A DNA stretch of 9,138 nucleotides from Pseudomonadota bacterium (GTDB lineage Bacteria > Pseudomonadota > Alphaproteobacteria > Rhodospirillales > UBA2165). Shown here one piece after another: positions 1 through 6,877 of this stretch. The stretch lies in contig JAQCKY010000054.1 in NCBI GenBank assembly GCA_027592155.1, forward strand, positions 1-9,138, read 5' to 3'. The first letter of the stretch is position 1. The number at the start of each line of letters is the position of its first letter. The notes beneath the pieces are model-generated. The model was not told the DNA's origin. It ran no database searches and worked only from the letters and a program-made list of their open reading frames with translations. The translations under genes and the position numbers were made by a program.

Positions 1-1353
1 CAAGAACAACGGGGGCCCGACCGGAGAATTAGGTTGAGGCTGGACATCGATCGTCGTCTGCGGCTGAAGAGGCTGCTGCTTAAAATCGAATATCCAATTA
101 AAGCCATCACGGCGGAGGCTTGGATTGACGCCGCTCACGGATGATATCCGAAGAACACTGCCCGCTGGGGAAGCCACTTGTCGAACGTCCCTGAGGGCGC
201 CGCGTCCGGCTGCTTTTAACGCCCCGGTATCCAATTGTTTCTGTTTATCGAAAATGATCCAAAGGTTACCGGCGCGTCGAAACACCGCCGCCGCCACCGG
301 TTCGGTCCACTCGATGGTAAGGGTGACCGCTTGGATTTCCTGGAGCGTCCCGGCGGTTTGATCCGTCGACGGTGTTGCACCGCCGTCTCCCGCAGTCTGT
401 CCGGGGGTCAGCGAGACCGGTGCCCCGTCCTCAGATTGCCCGGTGGGCGTCGTAACACCCGGCAAGGCGATCGGCGGTGGAAGCTGTCCATTTGGTTGGG
501 TCGATGGCGCTTGGGCGCTCTGCTGTCCGGTGCCGGGTGGGTTCAAAATATCGAGCACGACATTCGCGCCGCTGCGAAAATGCCGAATACCGGCTGTCGG
601 CGGAATCGACAGCGCAAGGGAAAGTTCGTTTTCCGTTTGAGAGACTTTCAACTCTTTCACCAATTCGAGCTGGTCGGGTTTTACCTGTTCCAAATCCAAA
701 TCAGCGAGCTGCTCGAATGTGATCGAAACACCGTCCTCGGTTTTCCGGACAACATATGGGACCTCACCCGGCCATTCGAATACCAGCCGGGTAAACCCAT
801 CCTGCTCACCGGAGCGCACCGGAACTGCGGGAAGATCGCCTTTTTTTGGGCCCTCAGCCGGCTTCTCGGCCGTCGAGGTAGGCGTCTGGGGGGAAGCCGT
901 TTGCGGTTTGGGCGCCGGCGTTTGGGGTGTTAGCGGCGTGGGAGGCGATGTCGGGGAAGCGGCGGCGGTTGCCGGGCGCGCTTTGTCCATGACGTCGACG
1001 ATGATCGCGCGCCCCAAATCAAAGGATCGAATTTCGAACGTATCCGCCAACGGAATCACGACCCGTCGCCCATTTGCGGACAATCGCGGCCGCTGAATGT
1101 ACTTGTTCAGCGCCCCGGGCAGGGCCGCAAAACTGGTTTCAACGGGGCGTTCAAAATCCACAATAATCTGCCTGTTTTGAACCCTTGCCGTGAAGGCAAC
1201 GGGGGCCGGCCAGTTGAACACAATCCGACCGTATCCCTGATGAGAACCAACCCGGACATTGACCTCATCCGCATGCCCGGAATCGGCAACGGCCACCGCC
1301 CCGAGGGCGATGGCGATCATGATCATCAATGGGCGTCGGATAAATTTTTTCAT
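1..1353 (-). CDS. Secreted AMIN-like repeat protein of the flagellar motor cluster (C-terminus beyond the left edge)
   Basis: The frame is open for 451 codons from the ATG at 1353 down to base 1, with no stop, so the C-terminus lies outside the window. Residues 1-28 form a signal peptide: a basic MKKFIRR start, a hydrophobic core at about 9-23, and a likely cleavage after GHA. Three beta-rich segments follow at about 31-124, 176-272 and 340-427. They share a pattern of an R/T-hydrophobic-hydrophobic-F-x-W-P type strand followed by an I-I-V-D-F type strand, resembling AMIN domains of periplasmic or peptidoglycan-associated proteins. Pro/Thr/Ala-rich linkers (125-172 and 272-338) separate them. 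The start codon overlaps the stop of the upstream MotB-like gene by ATGA, so translation is probably coupled. I infer a periplasmic partner of the motor proteins. From memory, related alphaproteobacterial proteins at this locus can carry TPR repeats further downstream; that part cannot be seen here. Confidence 0.85.
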   Translation of the reverse strand, partial: MKKFIRRPLMIMIAIALGAVAVADSGHADEVNVRVGSHQGYGRIVFNWPAPVAFTARVQNRQIIVDFERPVETSFAALPGALNKYIQRPRLSANGRRVVIPLADTFEIRSFDLGRAIIVDVMDKARPATAAASPTSPPTPLTPQTPAPKPQTASPQTPTSTAEKPAEGPKKGDLPAVPVRSGEQDGFTRLVFEWPGEVPYVVRKTEDGVSITFEQLADLDLEQVKPDQLELVKELKVSQTENELSLALSIPPTAGIRHFRSGANVVLDILNPPGTGQQSAQAPSTQPNGQLPPPIALPGVTTPTGQSEDGAPVSLTPGQTAGDGGATPSTDQTAGTLQEIQAVTLTIEWTEPVAAAVFRRAGNLWIIFDKQKQLDTGALKAAGRGALRDVRQVASPAGSVLRISSVSGVNPSLRRDGFNWIFDFKQQPLQPQTTIDVQPQPNSPVGPPLFL

Positions 1354-2057
1354 CGTGTACTACGGTTCGATAATATCACGATATCAATTCGTTGAGCTAA
1401 TGAACGCTGTAACGATCCGGGCAATTCACGTAATTGTGGCGTTCGTGCTGAACCGTAGCCAAACGCCAGGACCGGTGCTTCATAACCAGCACGGCGAATC
1501 TCATTCGCGACCGCGGCACCCCGGGCCAGCGACAACTCCCAATCGGATGTGTAACTGCCGGCGCCCGTCGCGGTACCAGGAGCGACATAACTGTTAATTC
1601 CAATTTGATTTTCGACCAGCTGAAGAATGCCGCTGAGATTAAACAACGCCTGACTAGAGCCCCCCCGCAAGCTCGCGCTTGCGCCCTCAAAGAGCAATAC
1701 GCCCGGGAAGGATAAGACCACCCGGTCATCGAGAGCGACCAACCGCGCTTGAGCCAGAAACGGATCGTCCTTGATCTTCTCTCCGACAACCGAAACCAAG
1801 TAATTGAGGTTAATCGCGTTACGTTGAACCTCGGTCACGATATTGAATTTCGCACTCGGAATTTTTGCGACCTTCGTCTGCGCGGGGTTTAGCGTGCGTG
1901 TGAGCGTATCGATCATCTCCGTCCATTTGTCGATCTGGATGTTCGACATGGAAAACAGCATCACGAAAAAGGTCAGCAATAGCGCCACGAGGTCGGTAAA
2001 AATCACCAACCAGGTCGAGCGGCTCTGGGTCCGTGCTGAGCTGGTTCTCTCAATCAT
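1350..2057 (-). CDS. MotB-like/OmpA-domain protein with the conserved membrane Asp
   Basis: This 235-residue protein has a short basic N-terminus (1-15) and one membrane segment at about 16-38. That segment holds the MotB-type pattern FTDLVALLLTFFVMLFSMS, in which Asp22 sits where MotB carries its proton-binding Asp. A periplasmic linker follows. Residues 110-230 form an OmpA/MotB-type peptidoglycan-binding domain, with DWELSLARG at 172-180 matching the usual LS-x-x-RA helix motif and RIDIVI at 223-228 matching the final strand. It would act as a stator-type, cell-wall-anchored inner-membrane protein. It starts 2 bp after the previous MotB-like gene with only a weak Shine-Dalgarno, so coupling is likely, and its TGA overlaps the ATG of the AMIN-like gene. 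No MotA partner is visible. It could be the main MotB or an accessory paralogue; the sequence here does not decide. Confidence 0.88.
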   Translation of the reverse strand: MIERTSSARTQSRSTWLVIFTDLVALLLTFFVMLFSMSNIQIDKWTEMIDTLTRTLNPAQTKVAKIPSAKFNIVTEVQRNAINLNYLVSVVGEKIKDDPFLAQARLVALDDRVVLSFPGVLLFEGASASLRGGSSQALFNLSGILQLVENQIGINSYVAPGTATGAGSYTSDWELSLARGAAVANEIRRAGYEAPVLAFGYGSARTPQLRELPGSLQRSLAQRIDIVILSNRSTR

Positions 2058-2059
2058 GA

Positions 2060-2758
2060 CTATTGATCAGCCCCGTCGGCGAATCGCCGGTAGATAGCTT
2101 GAAGTTCATTTTCACTGCGCACGTAAAACCAGATTACCGCTTCGTTTGGATTTACGGATCGGAGCCCAATAGAGATCGCATCAGGCGGCACCCCTCTCGA
2201 CATCATTTCGCGGACAAACACCCCAGCGCGCGTCATGGGGAGCCCCTGGGCGGTGGGCATCTCTCCGTTGTCGGTCCGGGCCGTTCCAACGACAAATTCC
2301 ATATCGTAATGGACGCCCCGCGGACGTCCGTTCAATGACGCGATGACACGATCGATTAAGGCCACTTGAGATTCGCGGATTCGGCTTTCACCGGGAAAAA
2401 AGAGCGATTCCAACGGCATAATGATACGCATTACCCTGCCTGGATGAACAATCTCAATCCGCGCCGCCTCTACGGCCGTTGTAAAAACTGCCTGAATATC
2501 GGTTAGGAACTGGGGACTTGAAAGCACCTGACCGGCTCGCGACGTAAAAAGGGTCGGATCGGTTTCAGCGGGTCTGGCATTCGCGAAGGTCGTATTCAGG
2601 CTGTCCATAACAGCCTGGGATTTGACCTCCTCGAAGGTGGAAATTGTCACGAGAAGAATGAAGAATGCCAAGACCAAGAGATACAGACTCAAAAACTGAA
2701 GCGTCGAAGCGCGTTCGGCAGTTGCCGCCTCCACATATCTTAATTCCTGACGTTCCAT
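2060..2758 (-). CDS. MotB-like/OmpA-like protein lacking the membrane Asp
   Basis: From the ATG at 2758 the protein has 232 residues. A cytoplasmic N-terminus of about 19 residues is followed by one membrane helix (20-40). Its pattern LSLYLLVLAFFILLVTIS aligns with the MotB helix of the next gene through the shared FF pair, but Ser24 replaces the proton-binding Asp. The periplasmic part (about 100-215) looks like a diverged OmpA domain: LPMTRAGVFV at 173-182 replaces the LS-x-x-RA motif, GV plus I-x-x-G follows, and VIWFYVR stands where R-x-D/E-I-V-I is expected. A TTG four codons upstream (2770) is an alternative start, but a GAGG lies only one base before it; the ATG has CGGA 5 nt upstream, so I prefer the ATG. 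The gene is 2 bp from the next MotB-like gene. I infer a structural or regulatory partner that does not itself conduct ions. Confidence 0.85.
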   Translation of the reverse strand: MERQELRYVEAATAERASTLQFLSLYLLVLAFFILLVTISTFEEVKSQAVMDSLNTTFANARPAETDPTLFTSRAGQVLSSPQFLTDIQAVFTTAVEAARIEIVHPGRVMRIIMPLESLFFPGESRIRESQVALIDRVIASLNGRPRGVHYDMEFVVGTARTDNGEMPTAQGLPMTRAGVFVREMMSRGVPPDAISIGLRSVNPNEAVIWFYVRSENELQAIYRRFADGADQ

Positions 2759-2880
2759 ACTGGTCCGCAAACCTCAAATTCGTGGAAATTTCCAGAGCAT
2801 TGGCCTCTCCGCCATAGGCGTTTGGCTGCCTCATCCCAAGTTAGTCGCGGTCCGAACAGGTCGATTTCCTGATCGCTAGA
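2759..2880 (-). other. 122-bp gap between motE-like and first motB-like gene
   Basis: This is the longest spacer inside the flagellar block. I see no terminator hairpin with a T-run and no convincing promoter. The reading frame of the MotE-like gene stays open for 46 further codons after its TAG stop and closes with TAA inside the next gene, but it has no ATG, GTG or TTG near its beginning. A motA-type gene could be expected at this position, and none is present. Confidence 0.5.
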
Positions 2881-3651
2881 CTAACTGCCTGGTGTTCGTG
2901 GCCTCCCTGATACGATGGGCGCCCCACCAGACGGTAATTCCCGCAGCCGCGTCAACTCTACCGTCATTTCCTTCGCTTTGGCCGTATCCATCAGAGCCAT
3001 GATTGGCGCGAGCTTACGTTCTTTCATCCGCTCGGCGACCCGGAGCAGCGTGGGCAATTCGATCTGTTCAAATATCCTGGCGGCTTGTTTGGGCTTCATA
3101 GTCTCATAAATCTTAACGAGGCTTTCAATCTTCCCCTTCTCCTGCTGCTCATGACTCTTCAACAGCGATTGGATGGCCACTTCCAGATTTTTCATCTCCT
3201 GAATTTTCCGGTCGATGCGTTTTTCCGCCGCGCTCAAAAGCCCCTCGCGAGCGTCCAACTCCCGGACCCGGGAATCCAAGAGGTCCCGCCAATCAGCAAG
3301 TTGTTGCAGCAGGTCGATTTCGTTTTGGGTAAATAGAGACGGATCGTCCAGGGCCGATTCCGGCTTGGAGGCTGCAGGTGGCACCGAAGGTTTCGCCCCC
3401 GCGGCAGGCGGTGTACCCGCGACAGGCGGCGGATTGGGCGTTCGCAGCGGTCCGGACTGAGGTAAATTCTCACCGCTGCTGGGCGGCGGCGCCGGTGTCC
3501 CTTGCGCGACGGCGCTGGAGACCGGTAACCGGTCCGGTGCTCCATCGAAACCGTCGACGATATCGCTGATCTTCACCGTCAGCAGGAGGGTCGCGGCAAA
3601 GATCACGATTGGCAGCAATCTAATTTTAGACAAAAGCTTCGTCATGATCAC
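2881..3651 (-). CDS. MotE-like flagellar protein with MgtE-N-type domain
   Basis: The 256-residue product has an N-terminal membrane anchor or uncleaved signal (about 11-27). A Pro/Ala/Ser-rich linker (45-100) follows. Next comes a long charged coiled coil (about 108-170) and an MgtE intracellular N-like helical domain (about 178-236, with IYETMKPKQAARIFEQI at 181-197). This layout is that of the MotE family; in rhizobia MotE is a periplasmic chaperone of the motor protein MotC. The start is uncertain: a GTG at 3651 has AAGG 8 nt upstream, and an ATG lies two codons later at 3645. The gene follows the DUF6468 gene by 45 bp on the same strand. Calling it a helper for assembly of the motor or the downstream MotB-like proteins is an inference from family and position. 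Confidence 0.85.
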   Translation of the reverse strand: MIMTKLLSKIRLLPIVIFAATLLLTVKISDIVDGFDGAPDRLPVSSAVAQGTPAPPPSSGENLPQSGPLRTPNPPPVAGTPPAAGAKPSVPPAASKPESALDDPSLFTQNEIDLLQQLADWRDLLDSRVRELDAREGLLSAAEKRIDRKIQEMKNLEVAIQSLLKSHEQQEKGKIESLVKIYETMKPKQAARIFEQIELPTLLRVAERMKERKLAPIMALMDTAKAKEMTVELTRLRELPSGGAPIVSGRPRTPGS

Positions 3652-3696
3652 ACCGGCCGCCTTGGAGATTTCATCGCGTACAGGTTCATTTATATG

Positions 3697-4194
3697 TTAA
3701 CGGGCCGCGCGAAGCGCATCCATAAGTTCCCGCGCCGCCTCTGAATGAGAGGCCGAGGGGTCCACAAATTGCTGCCCATCCGCGGGCCGAGATCGTGACG
3801 GCAACCCCTCGCCGGGCTCAACTCCCATTTTGACCGGCTGGGAAGCCGGCCGCGCCGACGGCAATGATGAAGACCGCGCCTTACTCGTCGCGCCGCGAAC
3901 GGCATTTTCCAGCGTATCGGCCGCCGCATCACCGCGCTCCAACAGGAGTTCCAAATCACCGTGGAGCGCCTCGGCGTCAGAAATTCCCTTGCGTAACTCA
4001 TCGACGACATCCGCTGCCGCCACCCGCAATTTGGCAACGCTCTGCTCCGCCCTCTGGGTGGCATCGTTGAAGCTCTTCGCAAGCCCCTCCAATTTCTTTT
4101 TGTCTTTTTTTAGGTCAAGCAACCGTCGATTGAGAAGAAAAGCATACCCAATCGTGCACGCCATCAATACCGCCACCAAGATATCCAGGACCAT
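3697..4194 (-). CDS. DUF6468 membrane-anchored coiled-coil protein
   Basis: This 165-residue protein begins with a single membrane helix (about 3-21, MVLDILVAVLMACTIGYAFL). A Lys-rich stretch (LDLKKDKKKLE, 26-36) and a long amphipathic, probably coiled-coil region (about 37-100, with the heptad-like KLRVAAADVVDELRKGI) follow. A Ser/Pro-rich linker (105-145) leads to a short C-terminal helix (151-165). It matches what I know of the DUF6468 family, which sits between fliM and motE-like genes in alphaproteobacterial flagellar clusters. No biochemical role is established to my knowledge. With most of its mass predicted cytoplasmic behind one anchor, it could scaffold the switch/stator interface, but that is inference. 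The ATG lies 8 bp after the fliM stop and uses an AGGGGG ribosome site that includes part of that stop codon. Confidence 0.83.
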   Translation of the reverse strand: MVLDILVAVLMACTIGYAFLLNRRLLDLKKDKKKLEGLAKSFNDATQRAEQSVAKLRVAAADVVDELRKGISDAEALHGDLELLLERGDAAADTLENAVRGATSKARSSSLPSARPASQPVKMGVEPGEGLPSRSRPADGQQFVDPSASHSEAARELMDALRAAR

Positions 4195-4198
4195 GGAG

Positions 4199-4204
4199 CC
4201 CCCT
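4199..4204 (-). promoter_or_regulatory. Ribosome binding site of the DUF6468 gene overlapping the fliM stop
   Basis: On the minus strand the sequence TAGGGGGCTCCATG holds an AGGGGG site whose AG belongs to the fliM stop codon TAG; 4 nt separate it from the ATG. This suggests translation of the two genes is coupled. Confidence 0.55.
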
Positions 4205-5420
4205 ATTCCGTTTCACGTTTTAGTTTATCCGCGATTCTCACCGCGATGTTGTCGCCCTTGCGTCCCATCATTCCCTTAAACATCGGTATGTCGCCGCACC
4301 GGATCTCGATCTCGGAGTTCGGCGTTGCGCTCAAGGGGATTTGGGAGCCAACCTTCAGGTTAAATACATCCCGCAAATTCATAATCTGCTGGTCGAGCAC
4401 CGCCGTTAAATGAACATCCGTCTTCCAGAGTTCTTCCGCCAAATGGGTTTCCCAAATGGAGTCACGGCCAAATTTCTCACCCATGAACATCTGGAGAAGC
4501 AGTTCCCGTACCGGCTCGAGGGTCGCGTAAGGGATCAGCAGTTCAAGGCGTCCGCCTCGATCCTCCATATCAATCCGGAGCTTGGCCACGATCGCGGCGT
4601 TAGAGGGACGCGATATTGTGGCGAAACGCGGATTGGTCTCCAGGCGTTCGAACCTGAATGTGACGGGACTCAACGGATCGAACGCCGCGCTCAAATCGGC
4701 GAGCACCACATGGACCATGCGCTCGACGAGATTGCGTTCGATTGTGGTGTATGGCCGGCCTTCGATTCTCATCGCGGCCGTACCGCGCCGCCCGCCCAAT
4801 AAGACGTCTACGGTCGAGTAGATCAACGAGCTATCGACGGTCAAGAGACCGAAATTATCCCATTCCTCGGCCTTGAACACGGCGAGCATTGCCGGCAGGG
4901 GAATCGAGTTGAGATAATCGCCGAAGCGGAGGCTCGTAATATTGTCGAGGGAAACTTCGACGTTGTCGGACGTAAAATTTCGAAGGGACGTCGACATCAT
5001 GCGCACGAGCCGGTCGAACACCACCTCAAGCATCGGCAGGCGTTCGTACGAAACCAGCGCACTGTTGAGAATTGCCTGGATGCCGGATTCTTCGGCAGCC
5101 ATTTCTTGTTCGTCATCGAAGCCGAGCAGACTATCGATTTCATCCTGGTTTAGAACGCGCGTCGTTTCGCCGGCACCGCCGCCGAGCAAATCATCGGCGT
5201 CACCGCCGTCGCCATCGAATGCAGCCGCCGCCGCGTCGGCAGCGTCACCGCCGCCGGCGTCGTCATCTCCAACCATCGCTTCCCACTCAGCGGCGAGGTC
5301 GTCCTGTTCGTCGGGATCACCGGTGCCCTGGGTCTCCGATCCTTCTGATGTCTGAGAGCTGGCATCCGCTTCTGCTTCTGCCTCGGCGACCGATTTTTGA
5401 TCTACGTCTTCATCGGCCAT
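4203..5420 (-). CDS. fliM: Flagellar motor switch protein FliM
   Basis: FliM forms the middle layer of the cytoplasmic C-ring and binds phosphorylated CheY and FliG to switch rotation. The product has 405 residues, longer than the roughly 330 of enterobacterial FliM. The CheY-binding motif (LNQDEIDSLLGF, 90-101) is intact but preceded by about 85 acidic, Ala/Gly-rich residues that include DDLAAEWEAM at 40-49. The CheC-like middle domain spans about 115-320, with the FliG-binding GG loop at LLGGRRG (207-213). The C-terminal SpoA domain covers about 335-400 (VLDQQIMNLRDVFNLKVGSQ). The ATG at 5420 has only a weak A-rich ribosome site. It lies 41 bp downstream of fliL on the same strand, the classic fliL-fliM order. 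Confidence 0.96.
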   Translation of the reverse strand: MADEDVDQKSVAEAEAEADASSQTSEGSETQGTGDPDEQDDLAAEWEAMVGDDDAGGGDAADAAAAAFDGDGGDADDLLGGGAGETTRVLNQDEIDSLLGFDDEQEMAAEESGIQAILNSALVSYERLPMLEVVFDRLVRMMSTSLRNFTSDNVEVSLDNITSLRFGDYLNSIPLPAMLAVFKAEEWDNFGLLTVDSSLIYSTVDVLLGGRRGTAAMRIEGRPYTTIERNLVERMVHVVLADLSAAFDPLSPVTFRFERLETNPRFATISRPSNAAIVAKLRIDMEDRGGRLELLIPYATLEPVRELLLQMFMGEKFGRDSIWETHLAEELWKTDVHLTAVLDQQIMNLRDVFNLKVGSQIPLSATPNSEIEIRCGDIPMFKGMMGRKGDNIAVRIADKLKRETE

Positions 5421-5461
5421 GTTTCACGCTTTCGTTTTTTTAGCCACACCAACTATATATT

Positions 5462-6004
5462 CTATTGTACTAGCATTTCCTTAAACAAAACGGAATTGAC
5501 GCGCGCCGGAAAGGCCGCGGCGTTAACCCTTGTCAATAATTCTTCTCGAAGCCGGTACATGCCGGCGGACCCTTTCAGATCGTCGATCCGAAGCTCTCGT
5601 AAATAGACCTGGAAATTATCGATCACCCGGGGCATCAACTGGCGGACGGTTTCAACATCTCCGGGTTTTTCGAGTTCGAGGCTGACGCGAATTTTCAAAA
5701 AGGTGGATTTCCGGGTTCCGGCGTTCAAATTTACCAGGAGTTCAGGTAAATCGAAGAAGGTCGCCTCGGCGGAGGTTATTGTTGTCGGACCGCCTTCATC
5801 CTTTTTTGTTTCGGTCTCTTCGGAAGGCTTTATAAGGGGGTCGAGCAGACCCGTGAAGAACGCGGCACCCGCTGCGCCGACAATCAACAAAATCACAAGG
5901 CCGATAATAAGGATCAGTTTCTTTTTACTGCCGGATGACTCTTCGTCTTCACCCTCGTCCTCACCGTCGCCTCGATCTGATTCCTCAAGCTCTTCGTCGG
6001 CCAT
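5462..6004 (-). CDS. fliL: Flagellar basal body-associated protein FliL
   Basis: FliL is a single-pass inner-membrane protein whose periplasmic domain forms a ring around stator units and supports motor torque. The 180-residue product has an acidic cytoplasmic N-terminus (1-25), a short KKK stop, one membrane helix (about 30-51, ILIIGLVILLIVGAAGAAFF) and a periplasmic FliL domain (about 80-180). The domain shows the usual order: an F-x-L-P-E-L-L-V-N-L strand, LKIRVSLEL at 103-111, and a C-terminal helix ending YRLREELLTRVN...VLFKEMLVQ. The ATG at 6004 has a weak site (GAAG). It is the first flagellar gene of the minus-strand block in this window and lies 53 bp downstream of the hydrolase gene on the same strand. 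Confidence 0.95.
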   Translation of the reverse strand: MADEELEESDRGDGEDEGEDEESSGSKKKLILIIGLVILLIVGAAGAAFFTGLLDPLIKPSEETETKKDEGGPTTITSAEATFFDLPELLVNLNAGTRKSTFLKIRVSLELEKPGDVETVRQLMPRVIDNFQVYLRELRIDDLKGSAGMYRLREELLTRVNAAAFPARVNSVLFKEMLVQ

Positions 6005-6026
6005 CGATCTTCACGCCTAACGCCAC

Positions 6027-6055
6027 AATATATTTTGTTTGCCGGATTACGGCAC
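6027..6055 (-). promoter_or_regulatory. Weak candidate promoter and dyad ahead of fliL
   Basis: On the minus strand TATATT (6032-6027, 5 of 6 to the sigma-70 -10 box) lies 17 bp downstream of GTGCCG (6055-6050, only 3 of 6 to a -35 box). The spacer carries TGCCGTAATCCGGCA (6054-6040), a perfect 5-bp inverted repeat around a 5-nt loop with no T-run after it, so it looks more like an operator than a terminator. I see no sigma-54 or FliA-type consensus. A promoter is expected here only if fliL is not co-transcribed with the upstream hydrolase gene. Confidence 0.22.
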
Positions 6056-6057
6056 GG

Positions 6058-6750
6058 TCACGATCGGCTCTTCGTCAATGCAGCCACTGCCTCCTTCGAA
6101 GTAGAGACCCAGCCAAAAATACCCCCCTGGGCCTTAATCATGTCGAGTCCGACCCGCTGGAACTCCGGAAAATACGAACCAACGCAGTCGGACAGTACAA
6201 TGCATTCGTAACCCCGATCATTGGCCTGGCGGACCGTGGTGTGAACACAGACCTCGGTGGTGACACCGCAGACGATCAACGTCCTGATGTTCCGGTTCTG
6301 CAAGATCAGATCCAGATCGGTTTCGTAGAACGCGCCCTTCCCCGGTTTGTCGATAACCGGCTCCCCTTCTGCCGGTGCCAATTCAGGGATGATATCGTGA
6401 CCCGGCTCCCCCCTCACCAACACCCGGCCCATGGGCCCGGCGTCGCCGATGCCGGTCTCTAACTTCCCCCGCCGTAGTTTCGAGGCCGGCGCATCCATCA
6501 GATCGGGACGATGGCCCTCGCGGGTATGAATGACGGCAATGTCAGCATCGCGCGCCGCGGCCAGAATTTTCCGGCAAGGCTCGATCGTGCTTCGGAGTAA
6601 TGAGACATCATTGCCCAGCAATTCACCGAAGCCGCCCGGCTCCAGAAAGTCTCGTTGCATATCGATGATGAGGAGAGCAGTGGAATCAGGATCGAACTGA
6701 ACGGAATAGGGTTCAGCCGCGAAGGAAAACTCGTTCGCCGATGCCTTCAT
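6058..6750 (-). CDS. biuH: Isochorismatase-superfamily cysteine hydrolase, probable biuret amidohydrolase
   Basis: Biuret hydrolase converts biuret to allophanate and ammonia in the cytoplasm. The 230-residue product has the Asp-Lys-Cys triad of this superfamily: Asp30 in LLIIDMQRDF, Lys135 in VIDKPGKGAFY and Cys168 in CGVTTEVCVHTT, with the GVTT segment that carries the cis-peptide. The spacings (105 and 33) nearly equal those I recall for Rhizobium BiuH (Asp36, Lys142, Cys175). Lys138 and Gln208 also fall where I recall the BiuH substrate-contact residues Lys145 and Gln215; both correspondences are from memory. The divergent allophanate hydrolase gene 163 bp away supports the assignment. 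Alternatives are ureidoacrylate hydrolase (RutB), a triuret hydrolase or another amidase; no other rut gene is visible. The ATG at 6750 has a weak GAAG ribosome site. Confidence 0.78.
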   Translation of the reverse strand: MKASANEFSFAAEPYSVQFDPDSTALLIIDMQRDFLEPGGFGELLGNDVSLLRSTIEPCRKILAAARDADIAVIHTREGHRPDLMDAPASKLRRGKLETGIGDAGPMGRVLVRGEPGHDIIPELAPAEGEPVIDKPGKGAFYETDLDLILQNRNIRTLIVCGVTTEVCVHTTVRQANDRGYECIVLSDCVGSYFPEFQRVGLDMIKAQGGIFGWVSTSKEAVAALTKSRS

Positions 6751-6849
6751 AGCTTCACTACGTCACTCGCTTTACAGGCAACGACGGTATCATGATCACC
6801 CTTGAATCGCCACGCGGGGAAACCGCAGACCGCGCCAGAGTAGCAAGGC

Positions 6850-6877
6850 TTTACATGATCTTACGGGATGGCATAGT
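6850..6877 (+). promoter_or_regulatory. Candidate sigma-70 promoter of the allophanate hydrolase gene
   Basis: TTTACA (6850-6855, 5 of 6 to TTGACA) is followed after 16 bp by CATAGT (6872-6877, 4 of 6 to TATAAT). A start of transcription near 6884 would leave a leader of about 30 nt carrying the AGGAG ribosome site. The second CATGATC copy overlaps the end of the -35 box, as a repressor site might. Confidence 0.35.

Noticed and set aside
235..933. Plus-strand open frame of 232 codons
   Set aside because: It is antisense to the AMIN-like gene, whose minus-strand frame is open across the whole stretch with a signal peptide and regular beta-rich segments. The plus-strand product is rich in Arg, Gly and Leu with no recognisable domain.
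2565..2834. Minus-strand open frame of 89 codons starting in the motE-motB spacer
   Set aside because: About 190 bases overlap the MotB-like gene in another frame, where the composition is Gly/Arg/Cys-rich and frame-shift-like. Only the first 25 codons lie in free sequence, and no domain is visible.
3830..4279. Plus-strand open frame of 149 codons
   Set aside because: It is antisense to the DUF6468 gene and the fliM 3' end, both well supported by family features and ribosome sites; its product is Ser/Pro/Arg-rich without motifs.
5150..5260. GC-rich repetitive stretch inside fliM considered as a repeat element
   Set aside because: It encodes the Ala/Gly/Asp-rich N-terminal extension of FliM in frame and has no regular repeat unit; it is low-complexity coding sequence.
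6040..6054. Possible rho-independent terminator after the hydrolase gene
   Set aside because: The stem is only 5 bp and is followed on the minus strand by an A-rich tract with no T-run, so it does not qualify as a terminator.
5935..6462. Plus-strand open frame of 175 codons spanning fliL and the hydrolase gene
   Set aside because: It runs antisense over two recognisable genes and the gap between them; the composition is that of a shadow frame.
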